Positions 46,154 through 55,061 of a stretch of 64,000 bases of DNA are shown in pieces. Every line of letters starts with the position of its first letter. The stretch's first letter is position 1. The notes beneath the pieces were generated by a model, which saw nothing but the letters and a program-made list of their open reading frames with translations, was not told where the DNA came from and made no database searches. The translations under genes and the position numbers were made by a program. The stretch is taken from contig JBBMRB010000013.1 of assembly GCA_038900335.1 (NCBI GenBank), forward strand, positions 54,328 to 118,327, given 5' to 3'. This DNA is from Rs1 sp038900335. GTDB taxonomy: Bacteria > Pseudomonadota > Gammaproteobacteria > Pseudomonadales > Balneatricaceae.

Positions 46154-47155
46154 ATGCAAAACCCTATTTTAGTTGAAGTTATTAGAAACGGTGTTGTTGA
46201 GTCTAAACACTCTGGCAGCGCTGTCGTTGTCAATACAGATGGTGAAGTAGTGTATGCTATCGGCGATTATCAACGACATATTTATCCAAGATCTGCAATA
46301 AAGCCTTTACAGGCAATCCCATTACTTGAATCCGGTGCAGCGGTACATTTTGATTTAAGTGATAAAGAAATCGCTTTAGCTTGCGCTTCTCATAACAGTG
46401 AAGATATTCACGTGAGTGCCGTCAAACAATGGCTTGATAAACTAGAACTCAATGTTGATAGTTTAGAGTGCGGTGCAGCCCTACCCTCATACCAAGCAGC
46501 TGCGCATCAGATGATCGCCAACGGCGTTAAAGCCACTAAGGCTCATCACAACTGCTCCGGCAAGCATTGTGGCATGTTGACCATTGCTAGCCATCTACTG
46601 CCAAAAGTACAAGGCTATAGCGCCCATTCGCATATCGTGCAGCAAATTTGGATGAACACGCTATCTGAATTAATTGATGAGGATGTTAGCAAAATGCATT
46701 GGGAACAAGATGGCTGTGGCCTACCTGCTATCTATATGCCAATGTTAAAACTAGCCCAGGCTTTTTCTCGTTTCGCCGACACAGATAAACAACCAGGCGC
46801 GCGTGGCAGCTCGATGCAAAAAATACTATCATCACTCGCACAGTATCCTGAAATGATCGCAGGAAGCGAGCGCTGCTGCACTGCAGTGATTAAAGAAACA
46901 AAAGGCAAAGTTATTGTTAAGACAGGTGCTGAAGCGGTTTTTGCGGGTGTCATACCTCATTTGAAACTGGGTTTTGCGTTAAAAATAGATGATGGCGCGA
47001 CACGGGCAAGTGAAGTGGCACTAGGTGCACTTTTATCAAAAGTATCTGCGATTGATGATCGACAAAAACAGCGCTTAAACAGCTTTTTTGAACCTGAGAT
47101 AGTAAATTCTCTCAACCATCAGACAGGTATGATAAAAGCATCAAATGCATGGTAG
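46154..47155 (+). CDS. Asparaginase family protein (Asparaginase_II)
   Basis: 333 residues of the thermolabile L-asparaginase (ReAII, Rhizobium etli) family, distinct from E. coli AnsA/AnsB. Landmarks: ending of strand 1 at VEVIRNGVVESKHSG, YPRSAIKPLQAIPLLESGA (core RSAIKPLQ), CASHNSE, HHNCSGKHCGML and the C-terminal TGAEAVFAG. It should hydrolyse asparagine or a related amide to release ammonia. Start set at ATG 46154; the longer open frame overlaps the divergent thioesterase. The ribosome binding site is weak. Confidence 0.9.
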   Translation: MQNPILVEVIRNGVVESKHSGSAVVVNTDGEVVYAIGDYQRHIYPRSAIKPLQAIPLLESGAAVHFDLSDKEIALACASHNSEDIHVSAVKQWLDKLELNVDSLECGAALPSYQAAAHQMIANGVKATKAHHNCSGKHCGMLTIASHLLPKVQGYSAHSHIVQQIWMNTLSELIDEDVSKMHWEQDGCGLPAIYMPMLKLAQAFSRFADTDKQPGARGSSMQKILSSLAQYPEMIAGSERCCTAVIKETKGKVIVKTGAEAVFAGVIPHLKLGFALKIDDGATRASEVALGALLSKVSAIDDRQKQRLNSFFEPEIVNSLNHQTGMIKASNAW

Positions 47156-47232
47156 TTTTATTCATGCTAACAACAGTGTTGCACTAAAGTGAAGTTATAC
47201 GAGATTGACAAAATATTTTGTTATATCTCGAT

Positions 47233-50200
47233 TCACTCAAGCTCTAAACCTACAAAACCCTTACTTTTTTTAGTGACTGTTTTTTTACTAATAGCAGGGT
47301 CACTAAACTCTTTGGTTATTATAGAGTGACTGTCAGCAGCTAGTTGCTGATCAAACACATAATCATCTGAGTCAGTAGGCTGTTGATTAACCAAATTCTG
47401 CTCCAAATCGGCTAACTCATCATTTATAGAAGCATCTTTTAAGTCCTCAAATTCGTGATAGAGAGATTCTTCTTTAAATGCCGTGATATTCATATCCAAC
47501 GCCCCTTTATTAAAATCTAGCGATGCCTTATTTAACAAAACATCGTCACTAGATAAAGCGGCGATAGGTTGCTGAGCACTCACATCTAATGCCGTTTGTT
47601 GCATAGCATTTTGTATATCAGCAAGTATCGCAGGCTGGTTTCTTAACAGTTTGAGCATATCGTCTACATTAATTGGCCGAGTAAAGTAATAGCCTTGGCC
47701 TATATCACAGCTGAACTCCTGCAATAAAGCAATTTGCGACACATCCTCTATACCTTCAGCAACCACTTTGAGCCCTAACCTATGTGCCATTAGAATCACC
47801 GACTCTGTCAATGCAGAATCTTTAGTGTTATTGACCATATCCATAATAAAGCAACGATCAACTTTTAATGTATTAACAGGAAAACGGGTCAAATAATTTA
47901 AAGAGCTATAACCGGTACCGAAATCATCTATACTAAGGGACACACCTAATGCGAGTAGTTTATTAAGTACGGGCAATACAATATCAAAACTTTCCGCTAA
48001 TAGCGTCTCTGTTATTTCAAGTTCTAATTGAGCAGGGTCGATGCCCTCTTTTTCTAAGACATCTTTAACAATACCCACTATGTCATCATTTTTAAGCTGA
48101 CGCATTGATAAGTTAACTGCCATCGTTAAAGGCTGTGTCACCTCTTGTTGGAATTTCTTAAGATCATGACATGCTTGATATAAAGCAAACTCGCCCATTT
48201 TTTCAATAACGCCAATACTTTCTGCAGCAGTGATAAACTCATCAGGGCCTACAAAGCCAAGTTTAGGGCTTTGCCAACGCATCAGAGCTTCGAAACTACA
48301 CACTGTGTAATCTGAAATTTTATTTTTAGTCTGGTACACCATATACAGCTCATTTCTTTCCAAGGCAGTGCGTATCTCAGATTCAAGCTCTATTTTTCTT
48401 CTATTAATAGCATCTAGATTAGCATCAAAGAAACTATAGCAATTACGCCCTGATGCCTTTGAAAAGTACAAGGCAATATCTGCGTGTTTAAGCATCATAT
48501 TTTCATCCTGACAATCGTGAGGAAAACACGACACCCCCATACTCATTGTCACAAAAAGCTCTTTACCTTCAAGTGCAATAGGACTGGTAATTTGCGCTAT
48601 GATACTTTCGATTAGGGTAATAACATGTTTCTTATCGGTGTAGGGAAGAAAGGCTAAAAACTCATCGCCACTCATATGACATGCTGTGCCGATATTATGT
48701 ATCGAGCTCGCTATTCTATGGGCGATGGTTTGTAATAATTGATCACCGATGGCATGTCCGTATCTATCGTTAACAGATTTAAAATCATCTAAATCTAAGT
48801 AAATCAACGCGACTTGACCGTCATTTTTTCTCGCCTCTACAATTTCTTTTTGTAACAAAATAGTAGAGTTTCTTCTGTTTGGTAGGCCTGTTAGTGAATC
48901 GAAATAAGCTTGATTATACAGTCGAGTTTCTGCTTTTTTACGTTCCGTGATATTTTGAGTAATAATGATATAGCTTTCATTATTAGTATTACGGATTTCA
49001 CCTTCACCTACCATTTTACTGATTGAAAATGAATACCACTGTTGGGAGGAGTCATCTGATCTCTCACAATACCAGTTCTCACCTAGCGCTAACGTCACTA
49101 ATATCTTTTCTAAATCCGGCACTAATAAATCATGGGGATAGTTATCAACTAAAACAACATCTGCAGGTATTTCAATAATTTGGCCTTGCCCATCTAACAG
49201 TTTTTTGTTGGCATACTCGGTTACCCATTGATCATCAGTAACGATAACACTACTCGGGCTCTGCTCTATTGCCTTAGACAATTTAGAGACATTACTCTCT
49301 GCTAAAATTTTCTCTTTTTCTACTTTTTTAGCACGACGCACACCAAGCTTAAGTATTAATATCGTAAAAAAGTAGACCGCAAGTATTACTAGTACAGTAG
49401 ATTTTGCTTTACTAAGCCACGTTTGAAATAAATCATTATACTTAAAAGAAGCGACAACATAGCCGCCAAAATCAGGTATTTGTTGGGCATTAAAATATAC
49501 TTTCTCAGTTATTTGCTCTACATCAGTGCCCAAGGGCTCCTTATCTTGAATTGTGTTTAATTCATCTAGTACAACAGCCGATACACGTTGCGAAAAAAAG
49601 CTGGGCAATAATGAGTTGTTTTGAGGATAAGTGGCATATATTTCACCATCTTGAGCAACTAACTGGATTGTCATATTTTTAACACTAACAGAAGAAGTAC
49701 TCCAAATCCCGTCTTCCCCAATTACTTGAAATGTCGCCGCTAAATAGCAACAAATATCACTATTATTATTTTCAGTATTATAAATTGGCACTAGCATTGG
49801 CAGGAAGTAGTCACCAAACGCACTCATTCTAAAGGGTTTACCGATAGATGACTTTTTCGGCCCTTGTACACTGAACAACCCGCTCCAATCATCTGCGTAA
49901 AATTCGCCACTGCTAACGCTTACCTGGTAATCAAGATCTAATATAGCGACACTTTTAATTTGTTTGCTTAATTGCGAGATACCAGAAATACTACTGGGCT
50001 GGTGTAAGTTTTCATTTTCAGAACGGGCAAGTCTTTGTGCAGTGGACAATAATATATTTTCATTAAACGATAGAAATTCAAGCATGGTATTAGTTAATGA
50101 ATTAACATTTTTTATAGCAGCTTGCTTACTCTGCTCATTTATCTCACTTCTTATACCGGCTGCAACGATAACAATAGCAACCAGCATACAAAAGAAAACC

Positions 50201-50274
50201 AACACATATAAAGTGCGCAGCCATTTATTCTTTTGTTTTTCTCTGTGCTTAAAAAGCAGATTTGCGCTGTTCAT
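47233..50274 (-). CDS. GGDEF-EAL protein with extracellular sensor and PAS domain
   Basis: 1013 residues. Membrane helices at about 20-42 and 292-312 enclose a periplasmic dCache-like sensor. Then PAS (about 335-445), GGDEF (about 452-610) and EAL (about 628-880). The GGDEF motif is SGDEF (535-539), a variant that can still be active. The EAL domain keeps Glu662-Ala-Leu, NLS, EITET and DDFGTGYSSL, so c-di-GMP hydrolysis is likely. A C-terminal tail of about 130 acidic, low-complexity residues is unusual. It lies 81 bases downstream of the SH3 gene. Confidence 0.93.
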   Translation of the reverse strand: MNSANLLFKHREKQKNKWLRTLYVLVFFCMLVAIVIVAAGIRSEINEQSKQAAIKNVNSLTNTMLEFLSFNENILLSTAQRLARSENENLHQPSSISGISQLSKQIKSVAILDLDYQVSVSSGEFYADDWSGLFSVQGPKKSSIGKPFRMSAFGDYFLPMLVPIYNTENNNSDICCYLAATFQVIGEDGIWSTSSVSVKNMTIQLVAQDGEIYATYPQNNSLLPSFFSQRVSAVVLDELNTIQDKEPLGTDVEQITEKVYFNAQQIPDFGGYVVASFKYNDLFQTWLSKAKSTVLVILAVYFFTILILKLGVRRAKKVEKEKILAESNVSKLSKAIEQSPSSVIVTDDQWVTEYANKKLLDGQGQIIEIPADVVLVDNYPHDLLVPDLEKILVTLALGENWYCERSDDSSQQWYSFSISKMVGEGEIRNTNNESYIIITQNITERKKAETRLYNQAYFDSLTGLPNRRNSTILLQKEIVEARKNDGQVALIYLDLDDFKSVNDRYGHAIGDQLLQTIAHRIASSIHNIGTACHMSGDEFLAFLPYTDKKHVITLIESIIAQITSPIALEGKELFVTMSMGVSCFPHDCQDENMMLKHADIALYFSKASGRNCYSFFDANLDAINRRKIELESEIRTALERNELYMVYQTKNKISDYTVCSFEALMRWQSPKLGFVGPDEFITAAESIGVIEKMGEFALYQACHDLKKFQQEVTQPLTMAVNLSMRQLKNDDIVGIVKDVLEKEGIDPAQLELEITETLLAESFDIVLPVLNKLLALGVSLSIDDFGTGYSSLNYLTRFPVNTLKVDRCFIMDMVNNTKDSALTESVILMAHRLGLKVVAEGIEDVSQIALLQEFSCDIGQGYYFTRPINVDDMLKLLRNQPAILADIQNAMQQTALDVSAQQPIAALSSDDVLLNKASLDFNKGALDMNITAFKEESLYHEFEDLKDASINDELADLEQNLVNQQPTDSDDYVFDQQLAADSHSIITKEFSDPAISKKTVTKKSKGFVGLELE

Positions 50275-50355
50275 TTACTTACTTCCATATAATAAATTTG
50301 TACAACTATTTTTTTATTAACGTTGATTAATAATGTGTACTGTTTTTAGAATCCA

Positions 50356-51066
50356 TTAATATATTTTTTCGACGCGACAGCTATATGATAACAAATTTAT
50401 AGCAGAAACTTCTCTTTCAAATAAAGGTATCATCGCTATTTGTAGTCTAACAGCGCCCACTCCCTCTTTGAGCGGCGTCCGTACTTTCTTGTGCTGCGTT
50501 ATAATTTTAGTACTATTTGAGCTAACTTCAAATTTTACTGCACAAGAGACATCGGCAAAACTGGAATCAACATCACCTTTTAGCTCTAAATCAATATATA
50601 CAAAACAACCGTTTATATTATTACTTTGTTCAGTTTCTACGCACTGCAACTTACTTTTAGAACTCTTAACAATGTACAGTTCTTGAATTTCATCATCTAA
50701 AGCGATATTCATCACTTCAAGCTTAGTAGAATTTTGAGTGCCAATTTTAGTTTCTTGTGACTTTAAAAATACTTTATCTACCCAACCAATAATTTTTTCT
50801 TGCTCGATTAAAATACTCACTTTAGCCCACTTTTCATCTAGGCTAATAATCTCTATATCACTTGCCTGGTACAGCGTTTTAATGTGCTCGCTGTTACTAT
50901 CTGCCTGAGCATAGATAACGACTGGCTTGATATCAATTTTAAACAGATCATCTGCTATAGCATGAGACATTGCAAAAACACAATATAATAAAACAATCGT
51001 TATATAATTAATGTTTTTTGGCAATGATTTGATTTTTTTTGTGCTATTTGTTTTATTAGGCGTCAA
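50356..51066 (-). CDS. Exported protein with bacterial SH3 domain
   Basis: 236 residues. A lysine-rich N-terminal stretch precedes one hydrophobic signal ending near AMSHAIA-DD. A bacterial SH3-like fold follows (about residues 48-105; GWVDKVFLKS). The remaining sequence has two Cys pairs that may form disulfides and no named domain. A TTG start is backed by AGGA. Periplasmic SH3 domains often bind peptidoglycan. Cotranscription with the downstream GGDEF-EAL gene is possible, making it a candidate partner. Confidence 0.7.
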   Translation of the reverse strand: MTPNKTNSTKKIKSLPKNINYITIVLLYCVFAMSHAIADDLFKIDIKPVVIYAQADSNSEHIKTLYQASDIEIISLDEKWAKVSILIEQEKIIGWVDKVFLKSQETKIGTQNSTKLEVMNIALDDEIQELYIVKSSKSKLQCVETEQSNNINGCFVYIDLELKGDVDSSFADVSCAVKFEVSSNSTKIITQHKKVRTPLKEGVGAVRLQIAMIPLFEREVSAINLLSYSCRVEKIY

Positions 51067-51133
51067 TAGAAATCCTTTCTTTTATGGTGAACAACTGACA
51101 TCATTTACTTTTTATATACTTAACAACTAGATA

Positions 51134-51712
51134 TTAAAATTCTTTAATGTCTGGATAAGGCTGATTAAACACGTACGATAAGCGCGTAACTAATTGCAGC
51201 ATTCTAGTTGATGGTGCATCTTTTATATAATTAATCGCCTGTCGCCTAACATTTTCTTTAAATTCGTCACTGATAGCGCTGTCGCCATTTAAGTTATCAG
51301 CACTAAAATGGAATCTGTGATCGCAAGCAGCAGATAAAACCCACTCCATCGCCTGTGGTTTTATTTCTACCTGCTCAAACGCTATTTGTTCCAGCTTAGT
51401 ACGCCCATCAGGTTTATACCAATATCCATAATCTTCAAGCTGACGCCGCTCGACACCAGCCACTAGCCAATGACTTAATTCATGTAGTGCACTGGCAAAA
51501 AAACCGTGCGCGAAAATAATACGATGCCGCTCTTCACTGTTTGTCGCCGGCAAATATAAAGGCTCATCCGTACCTGAGATTAACACTGTATTCTCTGTTG
51601 TTTCAAATAAATCATTAAAAGTCGCGATTAATAACGCGACTTTTTCAGTTTCAGTGTAGCTAAGATTTATCTTCTTGTCGTCTTCATGATGTCGATTAGC
51701 AGGAGCTTGCAT
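51134..51712 (-). CDS. epmC: Elongation factor P hydroxylase
   Basis: 192 residues, matching E. coli EpmC (YfcM), the iron enzyme that hydroxylates the lysyl-modified lysine of EF-P. Recognised by FAHGFFASALHELSHW (metal-binding HExxH-like HELSH), then YGYWYKPDGRT and EVKPQA. Slightly longer at the N-terminus than E. coli. Its ATG overlaps the stop of the upstream lipoprotein gene by one base (TAATG), so the two are translationally coupled. Confidence 0.95.
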   Translation of the reverse strand: MQAPANRHHEDDKKINLSYTETEKVALLIATFNDLFETTENTVLISGTDEPLYLPATNSEERHRIIFAHGFFASALHELSHWLVAGVERRQLEDYGYWYKPDGRTKLEQIAFEQVEIKPQAMEWVLSAACDHRFHFSADNLNGDSAISDEFKENVRRQAINYIKDAPSTRMLQLVTRLSYVFNQPYPDIKEF

Positions 51713-52410
51713 TATTTATAGACGACCCACTGCTTGGTATTTAACCACCAAGTATCACCCGTACGCTTATCGATTCTTGAAGCAACATAGCCTTTTTTAT
51801 CCTGATCGGCGCGAATCAAATGAATATCGTACTGTGATATAGGTAACTCTTCCTGCTCTTGTAATGGATTCCAACCATTATTATCGGCAAGCCAAGTTTC
51901 ACCTGTTTGTCGATCAAAACGAATTAACACCCATTGTTTTTGAATAGTATAGCTAGAGACTATGCCGAAAGAGCCTTGCGGTGAAGGTGATATATCTTCT
52001 AATTTCTTCAATACTGTATTTAATGAGCCTTGACTATTAGTACCTTTAATAGCGCTAGTTTGTGCTTGATTTGGCTGAGTTTGAGAGCCTGTATTAGCAG
52101 TGTTTACCTGTGCTTGGGCCACCATAATTTGACTCATTCTCAATATGGCAGAAGTATCATTATTAACTTTAATTAATTGCTCTTGTAATGCGGTAACCTG
52201 TGCTTGTAATCTACTGATATCACTGGGAGTTGGCAATTGGTTTTGACCTGCCCCCGTGGCTGTAGAGCTATCAACTACTGACTCTTTGGTATTATCTGGC
52301 GCTGTTTGTTCAGGCTCCGCTGGGTCAGCACCTTCTGTTTTTGGTGCTGTCGTTGTACAGCCAACAATAGCTGTCGCCAAGACACATACACTTAAATATT
52401 TCAAAATCAT
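51712..52410 (-). CDS. Putative lipoprotein, unknown function
   Basis: 232 residues with a lipobox (IVGC, Cys18), then a Thr/Gln/Pro-rich linker and a short coiled coil (about 65-95). The C-terminal domain contains two similar segments (residues about 160-185 and 205-232) sharing RxDxxTGxTW: IRFDRQTGETWLAD and SRIDKRTGDTWWLN. The repeated domain is not one I can name. It is first in a two-gene unit with epmC. Confidence 0.7.
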   Translation of the reverse strand: MILKYLSVCVLATAIVGCTTTAPKTEGADPAEPEQTAPDNTKESVVDSSTATGAGQNQLPTPSDISRLQAQVTALQEQLIKVNNDTSAILRMSQIMVAQAQVNTANTGSQTQPNQAQTSAIKGTNSQGSLNTVLKKLEDISPSPQGSFGIVSSYTIQKQWVLIRFDRQTGETWLADNNGWNPLQEQEELPISQYDIHLIRADQDKKGYVASRIDKRTGDTWWLNTKQWVVYK

Positions 52411-52733
52411 CTCAAAAACACCTTTTTAAAAATTTTGGAAAATACCTATCCGTTGCTTTATCTTTAAAAACTGATCATAACAACTGATTTAATAATGACG
52501 ATCAAACTATCACGTTAGTAATCTTAGCATCTGATTATACTATATCCACTGATTCAAAATCTTGGAAAAATGATTGAATATCACTTTAAACGCAGGATAG
52601 GCAAAAGATAATAGGCTCTATTTTAAAGCACTTAAATAATAAACCGTTATTGTGTTAAACATTGCAGCTATGGGGCGCTCTCATGTTAAAATAATATGCT
52701 ATTTAATAGTCATTTTTCTTTTATTGGGGTTAC
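52411..52733. other. Divergent promoter region of the epmC unit and rlmG
   Basis: 323 bases between the minus-strand lipoprotein gene and plus-strand rlmG. AT-rich. No repeats, terminators or small genes recognised; both promoters are expected here. Confidence 0.5.
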
Positions 52734-53870
52734 ATGGATACAATTTTTTCGCTCGCTCAGGGACAGTTTACATTAAATAGGGTGCCGGTACGCCAACAGG
52801 AAACATTAAGGGCTTGGGATGCTGCAGATGAGCTAGTCTTGGACTACCTTCACCAGCATCATAGTAATGACTTAATCAGCAGCTCAAAAGTATTGATCAT
52901 CAATGATCAATTTGGCGCTCTATCTATCGCTTTAAATAAAACTCAGCTTAGCAATTGGAGTGATTCTTTCATTGCCCATCAAGCGGTACAATTTAACTGC
53001 CAGCAAAATAATGTAACGCCAGTGCAATGTATTAGCTCTATCGCCGATTTAGAGGGGAGCTATGATTTTGTTATCATCAAAGTACAAAAAAGTTTAGCGC
53101 AATTAGAAGATCAATTACATAGACTACGACCTCATTTAACAGCCAATACAGTAATTATCGGCTGCTCTATGGTTAAAATGCTGCATAGTTCAACCCTAGC
53201 ATTATTTGAAAATATTATTGGCAGCACAAAAACTTCGCTAGCCAAGAAAAAAGCACGGCTAATTTTCAGTCAATATCAGCCAACTCTCGCTGTCAAAGAC
53301 AACCCTTACCCGCAATCTTTCTCTTTAGACAATCGTCAATGGGATATTTTAAACCATGCCAATGTTTTTTCACGCGCTAAGCTAGATATCGGCTGTCGCT
53401 TTTTTATGGACAACCTGCCAGGCACCCAAAAGTATAAACGTATTATTGATCTAGGCTGTGGTAGCGGTATTATTGGCATGGTTGCTGCGAGTTTACATCC
53501 TAATGCCCAAATCGATTTTTATGACGAATCCTATATGGCGATAGCAAGTGCTGAGCATAACTTCAAACAATACTTTGCAGATCATCAACAGGTGAGCTTT
53601 CAAGTTGATGATTGCCTGACATCGCGAGGCAAAGAAAGCGCTGATCTTATTTTGAACAACCCGCCTTTTCATCAACAAAATGCAATCGGCGATTTCATTG
53701 CTATGCAGATGTTTAAGCAATCATTTAAAACACTGATCAGCGGTGGTGAGCTATGGGTTATCGGCAATTCGCACCTGCAATACCAACAGAAATTAAAGAA
53801 AATATTTAATAACTGCGAATCGATGGCGACTAATAATAAGTTTGTTATCTTGCGCGCCATCAAAAAATAA
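52734..53870 (+). CDS. rlmG: 23S rRNA (guanine-1835-N2)-methyltransferase
   Basis: 378 residues with two methyltransferase-like domains. The N-terminal pseudo-domain carries LRAWDAADELVL, typical of RlmG. The C-terminal catalytic domain has the SAM-binding DLGCGSGIIG near residue 237 and the catalytic NPPF (residues 309-312). RlmG methylates G1835 (RlmG/YgjO) in the 50S subunit. GGGG precedes the ATG. It is 23 bases upstream of dgkA and probably cotranscribed. Confidence 0.93.
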   Translation: MDTIFSLAQGQFTLNRVPVRQQETLRAWDAADELVLDYLHQHHSNDLISSSKVLIINDQFGALSIALNKTQLSNWSDSFIAHQAVQFNCQQNNVTPVQCISSIADLEGSYDFVIIKVQKSLAQLEDQLHRLRPHLTANTVIIGCSMVKMLHSSTLALFENIIGSTKTSLAKKKARLIFSQYQPTLAVKDNPYPQSFSLDNRQWDILNHANVFSRAKLDIGCRFFMDNLPGTQKYKRIIDLGCGSGIIGMVAASLHPNAQIDFYDESYMAIASAEHNFKQYFADHQQVSFQVDDCLTSRGKESADLILNNPPFHQQNAIGDFIAMQMFKQSFKTLISGGELWVIGNSHLQYQQKLKKIFNNCESMATNNKFVILRAIKK

Positions 53871-53893
53871 CCCGCCATTAAAACAGGACATTT

Positions 53894-54274
53894 ATGAGTA
53901 ATAAAATACCACCCCCCGTAACCGGTATTAACCGAGTAATAAAAGCCGCGGGCTATTCATGTCAGGGCATATCGTACGCTTGGCGTAATGAGGCGGCATT
54001 TAGACAAGAAACGGCACTGTTTGTCATTGCGACTATTATTGCTCTTCTAAGCCCTGCCACTGGTCTGGAAAAGGCATTGTTAGTTTTCAGTGTAGGCTTA
54101 GTTATCTTAGTAGAAATCATTAACTCTGCCATTGAAGCAGTGGTTGATCGATTTGGCGGTGAGTTTCATCTATTGAGTAAAGCTGCTAAAGATATGGGCT
54201 CAGCAGCGGTTTTTATTAGCCTACTGCTAGCCGCTATTGTCTGGCTACTTATCTTTATTCCCTATATTTTTTAA
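53894..54274 (+). CDS. dgkA: Diacylglycerol kinase
   Basis: 126-residue integral-membrane enzyme recycling diacylglycerol to phosphatidic acid. The active-site segment EIINSAIEAVVDR, then KAAKDMGSAAVF, is intact, with three membrane helices. AGGA precedes the ATG. Convergent with marC, with a shared hairpin between them. Confidence 0.96.
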   Translation: MSNKIPPPVTGINRVIKAAGYSCQGISYAWRNEAAFRQETALFVIATIIALLSPATGLEKALLVFSVGLVILVEIINSAIEAVVDRFGGEFHLLSKAAKDMGSAAVFISLLLAAIVWLLIFIPYIF

Positions 54275-54286
54275 TGCTTGCGCTTT

Positions 54287-54321
54287 AAACTCTGAGCAAT
54301 ATTTAATATTGCTCAGAGTTT
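54287..54321. terminator. Perfect 16-bp hairpin between dgkA and marC
   Basis: AAACTCTGAGCAATAT and its exact complement with a 3-base loop (54303-54305). It sits between convergent genes and ends in short A/T runs on both sides, consistent with a bidirectional terminator. Confidence 0.8.
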
Positions 54322-54362
54322 CGCATAACATAAGTGATCAAACCTGAGCTATATAATTGAGC

Positions 54363-54974
54363 TTACAAGTTCAAAAAACTTTTTATTCCGGTAAAAATCA
54401 GCTCTGCAGCCATAGCCGCTAATATTAAGCCGGTAATTTTACTCAATATATTAAGCCCTGTTTTTCCTAGAATGCGCTCTATTTTTACCGATGCTCTAAG
54501 TAGTAACAACAAGGCAACAAGTGCCAATAGCATACCGGCAATACCGTACAGCAACTCTGCGCCCTGCAACTCTGCACCGGCGACAATAATCGCCCCTATG
54601 GTGGCTGGGCCTATAATAGTGGGGATAGCTAGTGGCACCACAGCCACATCATCTTTATTATCCATCACATCACCGTCTGATCCTGTCGCGTGATTACGCA
54701 CACCATCACGTACCAAGCTGACCGCCGATAAAAACAGTAATGAGCCGGCCCCAATACGAAACGAGTCCAGGGTAATACCTAATATAGCAAACAATGTTTC
54801 GCCAAAAAACATCAGCACTAAGCTGATCAATATCGCCGAAAATACCGCTCTGTTAGCGATAGTTGCTCGCCCTTGAGGCGTTTCTTGCTTAGTTAGCGAT
54901 AAAAACATTGAGACGACAAAAAATGGTGCGAATAAAAAGAAAAATTTAATCGCCGTAGAAAAGATAAGAGTCAT
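54363..54974 (-). CDS. MarC family membrane protein
   Basis: About 203 residues with six hydrophobic segments. It matches MarC (LVRDGVRN, AIPTIIGPATIGAII and the C-terminal TGLILAAMAAELIFTGIK stretches). Function is unknown; the earlier link to multiple antibiotic resistance is not supported. I chose the start at 54974, preceded by AGGA, over 55001. The mksB stop lies 88 bases upstream; MarC may be its own unit. Confidence 0.9.
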   Translation of the reverse strand: MTLIFSTAIKFFFLFAPFFVVSMFLSLTKQETPQGRATIANRAVFSAILISLVLMFFGETLFAILGITLDSFRIGAGSLLFLSAVSLVRDGVRNHATGSDGDVMDNKDDVAVVPLAIPTIIGPATIGAIIVAGAELQGAELLYGIAGMLLALVALLLLLRASVKIERILGKTGLNILSKITGLILAAMAAELIFTGIKSFLNL

Positions 54975-55061
54975 GGGAATCCTAGTTGTTAACCAGCGCA
55001 ATGGATTTGGCGCTAGCTTCTATAAAACTAGCACCATAATAGTGAATAAAAGCAGTTAGTA

